Assembly (NCBI RefSeq): GCF_004364635.1
Contig: NZ_SOAX01000005.1
Coordinates: 1 to 64,000 of the forward strand
Origin: Halospina denitrificans
GTDB taxonomy: Bacteria; Pseudomonadota; Gammaproteobacteria; Pseudomonadales; Oleiphilaceae
Length of the DNA: 64,000 nucleotides
Reading direction: 5' to 3'
Both the position numbers and the translations under genes were made by a program. The first letter of the stretch is position 1. Each line of letters opens with the position of its first letter. The notes under the pieces are model-generated. The model was given only the letters and a program-made list of their open reading frames with translations, had not been told where the DNA came from and did not search any database. Below, in pieces: positions 1 to 8,193 of the stretch.

Positions 1-70
1 AGAAGTGAAACCACTCAGCGCCGATGGTAGTGTGGGGTCTCCCATGCGAGAGTAGGTCATCGTCAGGCGC
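1..70 (+). rRNA. rrf: 5S ribosomal RNA, 3' part (truncated by window edge)
   Basis: The sequence matches the conserved 3' half of bacterial 5S rRNA, including the GCGCCGATGGTAGTGTGGGG stretch and the CATGCGAGAGTAGG loop seen in gammaproteobacterial 5S. The 5' part lies before the window. The 3' boundary near base 70 is set by comparison with the usual end of the molecule. A strong terminator follows at once, so this is the last gene of an rRNA operon. Confidence 0.95.
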
Positions 71-79
71 CTACACCCA

Positions 80-115
80 AAGCCCCGCCCGGTAACCCCG
101 GGCGGGGCTTTTTTA
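80..115 (+). terminator. Rho-independent terminator of the rRNA operon
   Basis: A perfect 13-bp GC-rich stem (80-92 pairing with 98-110) closes a 5-base loop and runs into a T tract at 109-114. This is a textbook intrinsic terminator directly behind the 5S gene. Confidence 0.93.
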
Positions 116-268
116 TGCCTGCCACGTTGTGACATACCTCCCAGGTTTTAGGTTTATTACATTATCGCAATTCCCCAGTGGAACCTCATCACAGTACATA
201 GCGCCGCCTATGAGTAATGTAGGTGGATGAGAGCAGTTCCTTCACTTTTCATTGCTGAGAGGCAATCG

Positions 269-1147
269 ATGCACAACAGGGATAGCGTGATTGGTGCCAT
301 GCTCCTCGGGGGGCTGATGATGGTCTCAGGAGCGGTGCTCGCAGATATGGAACCCATGAGTGAGGAAGAAATGGGGTCCGTAACCGGGCAGGCTATGCTG
401 GGACTGGACGTCAACCAGACGGCCGAGGCGGACTTCACGCGTTATACCGTTGGTACCCGCTCAGAACTCCAGATGAATATGGAGGAGATGGCGCTGGGCG
501 AGGATGGCACGGGCAGTGATGTCGCGGTTGATCATCTTTCCCTCGGCCATATTGCACGCCAGCAGGGTGAGCAGTTCGACGGCAATACCTACGACGCAAA
601 CGAGATCGTGCCCTTTGTAGGCCTGGACCCCTATCTGGAGCTTGCGGAAAATGACGGTAATGTTGTGGGTTTCCGCATGGGCTTTACCGAATCCCGGGGA
701 ACACTTTCCGGTTCAATCCAGTCGCTTACAGGGAGGCTTGGTATTGAATTGGAAGATACCAACGACGGCACTGTTCAGGACGGAGAGCTGCTGCAGTCAG
801 ATGGAACCGCCAACAACCAGCGTGCCACGCATTTTGGCCTGGCGGACTCTGCGGACTGCTCGACCCAGACAGACTGCGCGCCCCTGAGTGCCATCCAGAC
901 CCTGGAAGTCGGCGAACGGGATGCTGACGGCAACGCCGCTTTCACCAATGATTTCTTTATTTCATTCCAGAATCAGGGCCTGGACTGGGAATCCCCCGGT
1001 GACGCCACCGGCACCGTCTCCACGGACTCGGGTGTCTTTATCAACATCCCCACGGCCATGCGCCTGGATCTGCAGTCGCTGCAGAATGACACCGTCGTGC
1101 CACGGGAGCGAACCGAATATATCGATCGCGGACAGGGCCTGTTCTGA
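269..1147 (+). CDS. Secreted hypothetical protein with SVTGQ-type N-terminal motif
   Basis: This 292-residue protein opens with a clear signal peptide: a hydrophobic stretch at residues 7-24 and a probable cleavage after the Ala at residue 25 (AVLA|D). Just after it comes a MSEEEMGSVTGQA motif, which resembles the start of secreted or surface proteins of the DUF6160/FilA kind in Acinetobacter and Marinobacter. The rest is acidic and rich in Asp, Thr and Gly, and I see no catalytic motif. I chose the ATG at 269 because GAGAGG lies 6 bases upstream and it places the signal peptide at the N-terminus; an in-frame ATG at 227 is the alternative. The gene stands alone between the rRNA operon and sbcB. 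Family assignment is tentative; an envelope or surface location is inferred from the signal peptide. Confidence 0.75.
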   Translation: MHNRDSVIGAMLLGGLMMVSGAVLADMEPMSEEEMGSVTGQAMLGLDVNQTAEADFTRYTVGTRSELQMNMEEMALGEDGTGSDVAVDHLSLGHIARQQGEQFDGNTYDANEIVPFVGLDPYLELAENDGNVVGFRMGFTESRGTLSGSIQSLTGRLGIELEDTNDGTVQDGELLQSDGTANNQRATHFGLADSADCSTQTDCAPLSAIQTLEVGERDADGNAAFTNDFFISFQNQGLDWESPGDATGTVSTDSGVFINIPTAMRLDLQSLQNDTVVPRERTEYIDRGQGLF

Positions 1148-1223
1148 AGCGGGGCGTTCAGCCATGCGCCCTCCCAGTGTTATGCTTACGCCGACTTGGT
1201 GACTCCACCCGGGAGGCAATCGC

Positions 1224-2666
1224 TTGAATTCCTTTTTCTGGCACGATTACGAGACTTTTGGGGCCGATCCCGTCCGGGATCGGCCCGCGCAGTTTGCGGG
1301 GATACGCACGGATGCCGATCTCAATATCATCGGCGACCCGCTCACGCTCTACTGCCGCCCCTCCGATGATTATGTGCCCGATCCTCAAGCCACCCTGGTA
1401 ACCGGCATTACGCCCCAGGACTGCCTTAAGGAAGGTCTGCCCGAGGCGGAGTTCATCCAGAGGATCAATGAGGAATTCCTGGTTCCCGGCACCTGTGGCG
1501 TGGGTTATAACAGTCTGCGTTTTGATGATGAGGTGACCCGCCAGACGCTGTATCGCAACCTTCGCGACCCTTATGCGCGGGAATGGAAAAACGGCAATTC
1601 CCGTTGGGATATCATCGACATGGTCAGGCTGGCCTATGCCGTTCGCCCCGAAGGCATTGAGTGGCCACGCAAGGAGGACGGCACGCCATCATTCCGTCTC
1701 GAGGACCTTACTGCCGCCAACAACATCGAGCATGGTGATGCCCACGATGCCATGGCGGATGTTCGCGCAACCATCGCTTTGGCAAAACTCATAAGGGAAA
1801 AGCAGCCACGGCTCTACGAGTACGTCCTGAGTAACCGGAGCAAGGACGCCGTTTTTTCCATGCTTGATTCGGCCACCATGAAGCCCGTTCTCCACGTATC
1901 GGCGATGTACCCTCCCAGGCTGGGCTGCTGTGCATTGGTTGCACCGGTAGCGGTTCACCCCCGGAACCGTAACTCCGTGATCGTTTTTGACCTTCGGCAG
2001 GACCCGAGCTTCCTGGCGGAAGCGTCGCCGGAGCAGATACGGGACCGTTTATTCCGGCGTGGTGAGGACATGGAGGAAGGGGAAGAGCGCCCCGCCCTGA
2101 AGGAGGTGAGGGCCAATACCTGCCCTGTATTGGCGCCTGCGACCATGCTGAAAAGCCTGTCGGAACAACGATTGCAGGATTTTGACCTTGACCGGGACAG
2201 GCTCCAGAAGAATCTGCGGACGCTGCGGGAAATTAAGGGGTTGTCAGCGCGGCTGCAGTCAGTCTATGAGCCGTCGGATGCCCCTCAGGATCAGGATCCC
2301 GACGAATCCCTCTATACCGGCGGCTTCATCAGGCCTGCTGATCGCGAGCTTCTGGACCAGGCACTGAGTACGCCTGTGGAACTGTTGGGAGAGCTGGAGC
2401 TGCCTTTTGAGGATCCCCGGCTGCCTGAGTTGTTCTTTCGGTACCGGGCACGTAACTATCCGGAGACGTTGAATGCGGAAGAACAGGAGCAGTGGGTTGC
2501 ATTCCGAAAGCAGCGGCTCCTGGAGCCGCCAAAAGGGTGGCAGAGCCTGCCTGATTTTTTCAGGAAGCTGGAGTCGCTCTTCGCATCGGGCGAGCTCACC
2601 CGGAAACAGGAGCTGTTGCTGCAGGATCTGAAATTCTACGGGGAATCACTGGTTCCTTACATGTGA
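1224..2666 (+). CDS. sbcB: Exodeoxyribonuclease I
   Basis: Single-strand-specific 3'-5' DNA exonuclease used in recombination and mismatch repair. The 480 residues match the family length (E. coli 475). The DEDD-type exonuclease core begins at once with HDYETFG (metal-binding Asp8 and Glu10). The LEDLTAANNIEHGDAHDAMAD segment around residues 161-181 holds the last His and Asp of the active site. The C-terminal ExoI extension ends in the LKFYGESL region typical of the family. Translation appears to start at a TTG (1224) preceded by GGGAGG with 7 bases spacing. The stop lies 15 bp from the end of the convergent protease gene. Function is secure from family conservation. Confidence 0.95.
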   Translation: MNSFFWHDYETFGADPVRDRPAQFAGIRTDADLNIIGDPLTLYCRPSDDYVPDPQATLVTGITPQDCLKEGLPEAEFIQRINEEFLVPGTCGVGYNSLRFDDEVTRQTLYRNLRDPYAREWKNGNSRWDIIDMVRLAYAVRPEGIEWPRKEDGTPSFRLEDLTAANNIEHGDAHDAMADVRATIALAKLIREKQPRLYEYVLSNRSKDAVFSMLDSATMKPVLHVSAMYPPRLGCCALVAPVAVHPRNRNSVIVFDLRQDPSFLAEASPEQIRDRLFRRGEDMEEGEERPALKEVRANTCPVLAPATMLKSLSEQRLQDFDLDRDRLQKNLRTLREIKGLSARLQSVYEPSDAPQDQDPDESLYTGGFIRPADRELLDQALSTPVELLGELELPFEDPRLPELFFRYRARNYPETLNAEEQEQWVAFRKQRLLEPPKGWQSLPDFFRKLESLFASGELTRKQELLLQDLKFYGESLVPYM

Positions 2667-2681
2667 TTCCCCGCCTTGGTA

Positions 2682-5516
2682 TCAGGGGGAGGGGAATTCG
2701 CCATCGAAGTTCAGGGGCTGCATCTTCTCCGCCGATTGCGGCACTTTGCTGTTGGCATTGATCAGGAGCTGCCTTGAGCTGTCCAGTACCTGCTGCCGGT
2801 AGATTTCCTGGAGACGCTCCTGATCCAGCTCCCTGATCGCGCTGATGAGTTTTTCTCGGGTATCAAAATCCAGGTTCTTCCGATCAATTTCCTGCCAATA
2901 CCGATCCGCCACTTCACTCAGCTGTGTCGGGTCTTCCGCGATCCGGCTGATTACCGCCTCCTTCTGACGCTGGAACCGGTCGCTGGACATCGTGGCCAGC
3001 CGCTCCTTCTGGCTCTCCAGGAAGGATTGAACGGCTGCGTCAATCTCCTCGTGGGTGTTGTCCGGAGACTGCACGATGAAGGCCAGCGCCGGCACATCGA
3101 GAATCGGGTAAGCCATGGCCTGAACGATATAGCCCATCTGCTGGTTGGTGCGGACGGCTTCGTAGAAGGGTGATGAGAGAACCTGTGCCATAATCCGATA
3201 GGCTGCCATTGTTTCGGTTGTCTTGTCCGACCCTTGAATATAACGCAGGTAACCCTGATCGGAATGCTGAACGGCGGTCCTGATGGCCTGGGAGCCTGAA
3301 TCCAGGCGCTTGAGGCGGCTTCTCGGAACCTGGGTCTCATCCGTATCCGCCATGATCAGGCTGGTGGTCCGCGTCCGCAGGTTCAGCGCCGCGGCTCGTG
3401 TCATGTTTCCCTGAACCAGCATAACCGGGTCGAGGCTCTCATAGAAGCTCTCGACGTGGCTCTTGAGGTCCTCCAGTTCGAGGTTGCGTGCCGCCTCCAA
3501 TCGCTCCCGATGGGAGTGCACATCCGCCATCAGGTTTTCCTGGAGTCGGCTGCTTGCAATCTCGTGGGGGCGTCGCTGCGCGGCGTTACCCAGTTCATCC
3601 TGAAGATCCCGCAGGCGTGTCTGGAAGGCATCCCTCTCGAGGGTGGGTTGGCGCAGGCGTATCAGGATTTCGTGCAGCAGTTGCGGGAGCTTGTCGCTAT
3701 ACCCGCTCACTTTTACGGTGATGCCGCGCAGATGGTTGTAGATGCTGTAATCGAGATCCGCGAGCCGGGCCGGGTAGGCCAGGGCATTGAGCTCGTCCTT
3801 GACGAGTTCTGTCAGTAGTTGCGTGAGAACGACGTTGCGCGGTGAGCCGTTGGCGGCCGGTGAGCGCAGGTTCAGGTAGACGTTGGCGCGAGGAGCGCCG
3901 AACTGGGTGTCCCGGGCGTACCAGAGTGTTAACGGGCCATCCCCAAGGCGGCTTGGTGCCTCCATGTTCTTGCCGGAAACGAGTGAGAGATCCTCTGGCA
4001 CGAATGGGTTTTTCTCGGGCAGGGCGAGTTTTTCTGCCAGTTCGGTAACAGCCCCGTCGCCATTGATGGAGTTCTGGTCAATGTCAGTGATTCGGTAAGG
4101 CGTATCGTAGTACTGGGTCCTGTCCCAGCCTTCGGTATCCTCGAACGGCGCGAGCAGTGATACAAGCACACGGTCCGCGCTCAGGTGCTCCAGAAGTTCC
4201 CTGTACACGGCGGGTTCAAAGGTTTCGTAGAGCCAGGGCGCCACCACCACATCCGCCGGATCGACCCGGTGGAGGCGGCTCGCCAGGGTGCTGACTTCAT
4301 GGATGGGTTTATTCCGCTCACGGAACCGGAGATTCAGGTCGTTCAGCTGCTGCTGTTCCTCGAAATAGGATTGTTTGATGCCCTTTTCCTCGATCATCGA
4401 CAGGTAACGGAAGCTCAGGCTGACGATATCCTTCCAGCGTTCCCGCCCCTTGGGTGTTACCGACATGCTGATGTTCATCAGGGCCTGGTCACCGGTGTCC
4501 AGGCTCTGGCCCGCGGAGAGTGTATCGATAAGCCCGGCCTCCTTGAGGACGGCATGCAGGCTGCCCGGGCCCTCGTGACCGATAAGGTGCGCCAGATATC
4601 CCATGGGCTTGTTGCGGTAGTCCGCCTCCGTGGACGGAATGGGGAATGTCAGCTGCAGATTGCGTTTGTCGCGCAATGCCTTGACCCGCAACAGCCTTGG
4701 TTGCTTGTCTGACTCGAGAAACGGGGTGGTATATTGCGGCGCGTCATGGCCGCGGTTTGCTACCGGGCTGAAGCGGCCCACCACCATTTCCTGAAGCTCG
4801 TCCAGGGATTGCGGCCCGAGTACGACCAGCTCCATCAGGTTCGCGGAGTAATGTTCTTCATAGAACTGTACGGTTTCGTCGCGCAGTTCGTTGTTCTCGT
4901 TGGATAGTGTTTCCAGGTTGCCCACAGTGAAACGCGACAGCGGGTGCTCCTGCGGGAAGGTGCGGCGCAGTGCCGACCAGAAGCGTCGATTGTCGCTGCG
5001 AAGGTGCGCCGAATATTCGGAATGAACCGCGTTGCGCTCGCGATCGATCAGCTCCTCGGCGAAGGTTGGAACCCGGAACTGCTCCGAGAAACGATCCAGT
5101 GCCGGCTCCAGGAATTCCGGCTCGACGTTGAAAAAGTAGTTCGTATCAAGGCCACTGGTGTAGGCGTTGTGCCCCCCCCCATGACTGTTGATGAACTGGT
5201 GGTACTCGCCCGGGTCCGGATAGGTTTCGGTGCCCAGGAAGAGCATGTGTTCCGTAAAGTGAGCCAGGCCCGCCCGGCTGTCGGGGTCGGCGCCCGCGCC
5301 CACGTGCACATCAAGAGCGGCAGCGGCCTTGTCGGCCCTTGGGTCGGAAACCAGGAGGGCGCCCATGCCGTTACTGAGTTCAAGGTAGCGATAGCTGGCC
5401 TCGTCATTGGGCCCCGTGGTGGGCACGACTTCATTGCGTATGTCGTCGGCCGTGGCCGTTGTTACCAGAGCGGCGGTTATGATCAGGCTCTGGATCAGTC
5501 CCGTAATCTTGGTCAT
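2682..5516 (-). CDS. Pitrilysin/insulinase-family (M16) zinc metallopeptidase, secreted
   Basis: A 944-residue protease of the PtrA/insulysin type (E. coli pitrilysin is 962). A signal peptide covers about residues 1-23 (ending ATADD), so it probably acts in the periplasm. The inverted zinc motif HFTEH is at residues 86-90, with the downstream ERNAVHSEY segment supplying the third ligand. The remaining length fits the four-domain clamshell of M16A enzymes. I chose the ATG at 5516 because GGAGAG precedes it and it starts the signal peptide; a longer reading frame goes up to 5600. It converges on sbcB with a 15-bp gap. The substrate is presumably small peptides (family knowledge). Confidence 0.9.
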   Translation of the reverse strand: MTKITGLIQSLIITAALVTTATADDIRNEVVPTTGPNDEASYRYLELSNGMGALLVSDPRADKAAAALDVHVGAGADPDSRAGLAHFTEHMLFLGTETYPDPGEYHQFINSHGGGHNAYTSGLDTNYFFNVEPEFLEPALDRFSEQFRVPTFAEELIDRERNAVHSEYSAHLRSDNRRFWSALRRTFPQEHPLSRFTVGNLETLSNENNELRDETVQFYEEHYSANLMELVVLGPQSLDELQEMVVGRFSPVANRGHDAPQYTTPFLESDKQPRLLRVKALRDKRNLQLTFPIPSTEADYRNKPMGYLAHLIGHEGPGSLHAVLKEAGLIDTLSAGQSLDTGDQALMNISMSVTPKGRERWKDIVSLSFRYLSMIEEKGIKQSYFEEQQQLNDLNLRFRERNKPIHEVSTLASRLHRVDPADVVVAPWLYETFEPAVYRELLEHLSADRVLVSLLAPFEDTEGWDRTQYYDTPYRITDIDQNSINGDGAVTELAEKLALPEKNPFVPEDLSLVSGKNMEAPSRLGDGPLTLWYARDTQFGAPRANVYLNLRSPAANGSPRNVVLTQLLTELVKDELNALAYPARLADLDYSIYNHLRGITVKVSGYSDKLPQLLHEILIRLRQPTLERDAFQTRLRDLQDELGNAAQRRPHEIASSRLQENLMADVHSHRERLEAARNLELEDLKSHVESFYESLDPVMLVQGNMTRAAALNLRTRTTSLIMADTDETQVPRSRLKRLDSGSQAIRTAVQHSDQGYLRYIQGSDKTTETMAAYRIMAQVLSSPFYEAVRTNQQMGYIVQAMAYPILDVPALAFIVQSPDNTHEEIDAAVQSFLESQKERLATMSSDRFQRQKEAVISRIAEDPTQLSEVADRYWQEIDRKNLDFDTREKLISAIRELDQERLQEIYRQQVLDSSRQLLINANSKVPQSAEKMQPLNFDGEFPSP

Positions 5517-5541
5517 TGTGTTGAGCTCTCCGGTGTGGCTC

Positions 5542-5835
5542 TCAGTGCAGAGGGTCATCCTGCTCGCGTGGCTCGTCGTAGGCAAGCGCAGCCCGGGCAA
5601 GGTGTATCATCTGGCTCGAGGAAAGTTCGCCTTCGGCGATCCGCTCCAGAATCCGTTCCAGGTCACGGATCTGTTCCTGGTAGTCCTTCATATGGCTCTG
5701 GAACGCGTGGTCGATGGCCTGGTAGACGCTGTGGATCTGTTCGGCCCGGTCCTGGGAATCCGTGGCTGCGTTATTGATCGCCCTGAGGCATGCCCGCGCG
5801 ATGGCAATGTAGTGATCGTTCTGTTCTTCTGACAT
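5542..5835 (-). CDS. Small helical hypothetical protein
   Basis: A 97-residue protein of unknown function. It is rich in charged residues and predicted by eye to be almost all helix, with a heptad-like stretch in the middle (HMKDYQEQIRDLERILERIAEGEL). There is no signal peptide or membrane segment. The start at 5835 is chosen because the peptide from there looks coherent and is preceded by GAGAA; the frame stays open up to 5895. It sits 25 bp upstream of the protease gene on the same strand and could be transcribed with it. I do not recognise the family. Confidence 0.55.
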   Translation of the reverse strand: MSEEQNDHYIAIARACLRAINNAATDSQDRAEQIHSVYQAIDHAFQSHMKDYQEQIRDLERILERIAEGELSSSQMIHLARAALAYDEPREQDDPLH

Positions 5836-6143
5836 GATTCTCGACTGATGCAGTCCGGTAATGGTTGGGTTTATCGTGCTCCACTGCATTGACAATAAAG
5901 GGGTGGCGCCCGATTTTCAAAGACAACTACGGTTATATCGTGGAACAGCGCTCAGAGAGACCAGCAGAACACAGAAGGCTGCCAATGCCTACCTGAATAA
6001 TCGATGATCGATGTTGTGGGCGGAGTGATTTGAAGCGTCATAAAATCGACTTCGGTGGGTGGCATTAGAGTCTTAAATGCCTGACAATCAGATGAAAAAT
6101 ACATCGTAAAACGAACCATGCCCCGGCCGAGGCGAATTGTCCG
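5836..6143. other. Non-coding interval before fleQ (308 bp)
   Basis: This is the divergent intergenic region between the small unknown gene (minus) and fleQ (plus), so it should hold both promoters. It is more AT-rich than the flanks from about 5900 on. A short run of overlapping ATCGAT repeats lies near 6000-6014. I cannot point to a convincing -35/-10 pair or a sigma-54 site. Confidence 0.5.
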
Positions 6144-7580
6144 ATGACTGAGACAACCTCCGTTTTCGTCATTGTTGACGACGAGCAACGTCGTCATGAC
6201 CTCCAGACCATCCTTGAATTCATTGGGGAAACGGTGATTGTCGCGGATCCGGGTTACTGGGTGGAGCCGCTTCAGAACAATGAGGAAATTGGCCTTGTCA
6301 TCGTTGACGGAGACAGCGAACAAGCCGTGGATCACCTGAATGAACTGGTGGAACAGCAGAAGGGCGTGCCCTTCTTCCAGCTCGGCGACACGCCCCTGGA
6401 AGGGCTTAGTGAGGATGCCGAGTCGCGCATCATCGCGCGCATTGAGTGGCCGCCCAACTACACGAAATTCGTGGACTCACTCTACCGGGCGCAGGTCTAC
6501 CGGGATCAGTACGCGGACTCCCTGCAGCGTGGTCAGCAACGGGAGGTGCAGCTTTTCAGGAGCCTGGTGGGAACCAGCCGCCGTGTCCACCATGTGCGCC
6601 AACTGATGTCGCAGGTGGCGGACAAGGAGGTGAGCGTTCTCATTACCGGTGAACCCGGTACCGGCAAGGAAGTAGTTGCCCGCAACCTGCATTATTACTC
6701 ACCACGCCGGGACAAGCCTTTCGTGCCGGTCAACTGTGGCGCTATCCCAGGGGAGGTGCTGGAAAGCGAGCTTTTCGGTCATGAAAAGGGTGCCTTCAGC
6801 GGTGCCATCAGCTCACGGGCAGGGCGGTTTGAGCTGGCCGAGGGGGGCACGCTCTTTCTCGATGAGATCGGGGATATGTCGCTCAGCATGCAGCTCCGGA
6901 TCCTGCGTGTCCTCAAGGAGCAGACCTACGAGCGTGTCGGCGGCAACAGGACGCTTCATGCTGACGTTCGGATCATCGCGGCGACGCATAAAAGCCTGGA
7001 AGACATGATTGAGAACGGCGAATTCCGTGAGGACCTGTATTACCGGCTGAATGTCTTCCCGATCGAGATGCCGTCACTGCGTGAGCGGGTCGAGGATATT
7101 CCCCTGTTGATCAATGAACTGATCTCCCGGATGGAAGTGGAGAAACGGGGCTCGATCCGACTCAATTCGGCGGCCATCATGAGTCTCTGCCGGCACGACT
7201 GGCCGGGCAATGTCCGTGAGCTTGCCAATCTGGTTGAGCGTCTTGCGATCCTGCATCCCTACGGGGTCATCGGTGTCCACGAGTTGCCCAGGAAGTTCCG
7301 CTATGTGGACGACATTGATGAAACCCGTGAGGTGGAAGACTCGGGCCTGCCGTCTGGCATCGGGGGTATGGCAGGCCTGGATGCTCCGGCCCTGCTGCCG
7401 ATGAACGGCCTTGATCTCAGGGACTATCTTTCCAGTCTTGAGAAGACCCTGATCGAACAGGCGCTGAATGAGTCCGATGGGGTGGTTGCCCGTGCTGCTG
7501 AAAAGCTGCGCATCCGGCGGACGACGCTGGTGGAGAAGGTTCGCAAGTATGGGCTCCGCGGGGAAGCAACTGATTCATGA
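6144..7580 (+). CDS. fleQ: Flagellar master regulator FleQ (bacterial enhancer-binding protein)
   Basis: Sigma-54-dependent activator and c-di-GMP-responsive regulator of flagellar and exopolysaccharide genes. The 478 residues contain an N-terminal receiver-like FleQ domain (1-120), an AAA+ domain (about 140-370) and a Fis-type helix-turn-helix (about 435-472). Walker A is GEPGTGKE (169-176) and Walker B lies at about 234-242. The sigma-54 contact loop reads GAFSGA (216-221) instead of the usual GAFTGA. The c-di-GMP-binding LFRS motif (137-140) and an ExxxR motif (Glu331-Arg335) known from P. aeruginosa FleQ are both present. It lies just upstream of the hsbA-hsbR-hptB-flhG group, which fits a shared motility/biofilm role. 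No flagellar structural gene is nearby. Confidence 0.92.
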   Translation: MTETTSVFVIVDDEQRRHDLQTILEFIGETVIVADPGYWVEPLQNNEEIGLVIVDGDSEQAVDHLNELVEQQKGVPFFQLGDTPLEGLSEDAESRIIARIEWPPNYTKFVDSLYRAQVYRDQYADSLQRGQQREVQLFRSLVGTSRRVHHVRQLMSQVADKEVSVLITGEPGTGKEVVARNLHYYSPRRDKPFVPVNCGAIPGEVLESELFGHEKGAFSGAISSRAGRFELAEGGTLFLDEIGDMSLSMQLRILRVLKEQTYERVGGNRTLHADVRIIAATHKSLEDMIENGEFREDLYYRLNVFPIEMPSLRERVEDIPLLINELISRMEVEKRGSIRLNSAAIMSLCRHDWPGNVRELANLVERLAILHPYGVIGVHELPRKFRYVDDIDETREVEDSGLPSGIGGMAGLDAPALLPMNGLDLRDYLSSLEKTLIEQALNESDGVVARAAEKLRIRRTTLVEKVRKYGLRGEATDS

Positions 7581-7884
7581 CCCCAGCCTATTGCGCAACA
7601 GCAGCAACAGGTGGATCATCACGGGGAACGGAATGGCACACGCTCGCGACAAGTTGGCGCCAGGCCAGGGAAAGGTGGGGAGGCATGGCGTCCTGCATCT
7701 GGAACTGCCGCGCGCGGTGGGGAAGGCGGGCGTAGGGGGCGGAAGGCAGTTGATGAGACGGCCAATCAACGTTTTGCCCGGACCATGCGACGACAATTAC
7801 ACGGAGTCCGAGTGGCGTGACAAACAGGTCTCGTAGTCTATCCTCAGATTTGGAAGCGCCGACGCGGTCACGACAGGGGGAATA
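7581..7884 (+). other. Non-coding interval between fleQ and hsbA (304 bp)
   Basis: No reading frame here looks like a protein; the open frames on both strands have low-complexity Arg/Gly/Pro-rich translations. The region probably carries the hsbA promoter. A TGGCAC at 7633 looks like half of a sigma-54 site, but the matching GC element is one base too close. An AGGGGGAATA ribosome-binding site precedes the hsbA start. Confidence 0.45.
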
Positions 7885-8193
7885 ATGTCGATTACCACAG
7901 AACAATCAGATGATGGCAGCACACTGACAATCCATATTCAGGGCCGTTTTGATTTCAGTTCCCATCAGGCGTTCCGTCATTCCTATGAAGGCGCGGATTC
8001 CAGCATAACGCGTTACGTTATCGATATGAGTGAAACAACCTATCTGGACAGCTCGGCACTGGGAATGCTGCTGCTGTTGCGGGACTATGCCGGCGGTGAG
8101 AAGTCAGATGTCCGGATCGTGAACTGCAACGGTGATGTTCGCCGCATACTGACCATCTCCAATTTCGAACAGCTCTTCCAGATTGACGACTGA
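7885..8193 (+). CDS. hsbA: Anti-sigma factor antagonist HsbA (STAS domain)
   Basis: A 102-residue single STAS domain of the SpoIIAA/RsbV kind. The phosphorylatable serine is in the DSSALG motif; Ser56 is the candidate, which is also the site I recall for P. aeruginosa HsbA. In that system HsbA is dephosphorylated or phosphorylated by HsbR and then binds the anti-sigma factor FlgM or the diguanylate cyclase HsbD, switching between swarming and biofilm. Here the next genes are hsbR (10-bp overlap) and hptB, so the whole phosphorelay is encoded together. Function is assigned from domain and context. Confidence 0.85.
   Translation: MSITTEQSDDGSTLTIHIQGRFDFSSHQAFRHSYEGADSSITRYVIDMSETTYLDSSALGMLLLLRDYAGGEKSDVRIVNCNGDVRRILTISNFEQLFQIDD

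Noticed and set aside
7633-7646. Possible sigma-54 promoter before hsbA (TGGCAC...GC)
   Set aside because: The spacing between GG and GC is 9 instead of 10 bases, and the -12 TTGC is poor. A shift of one base normally abolishes activity.
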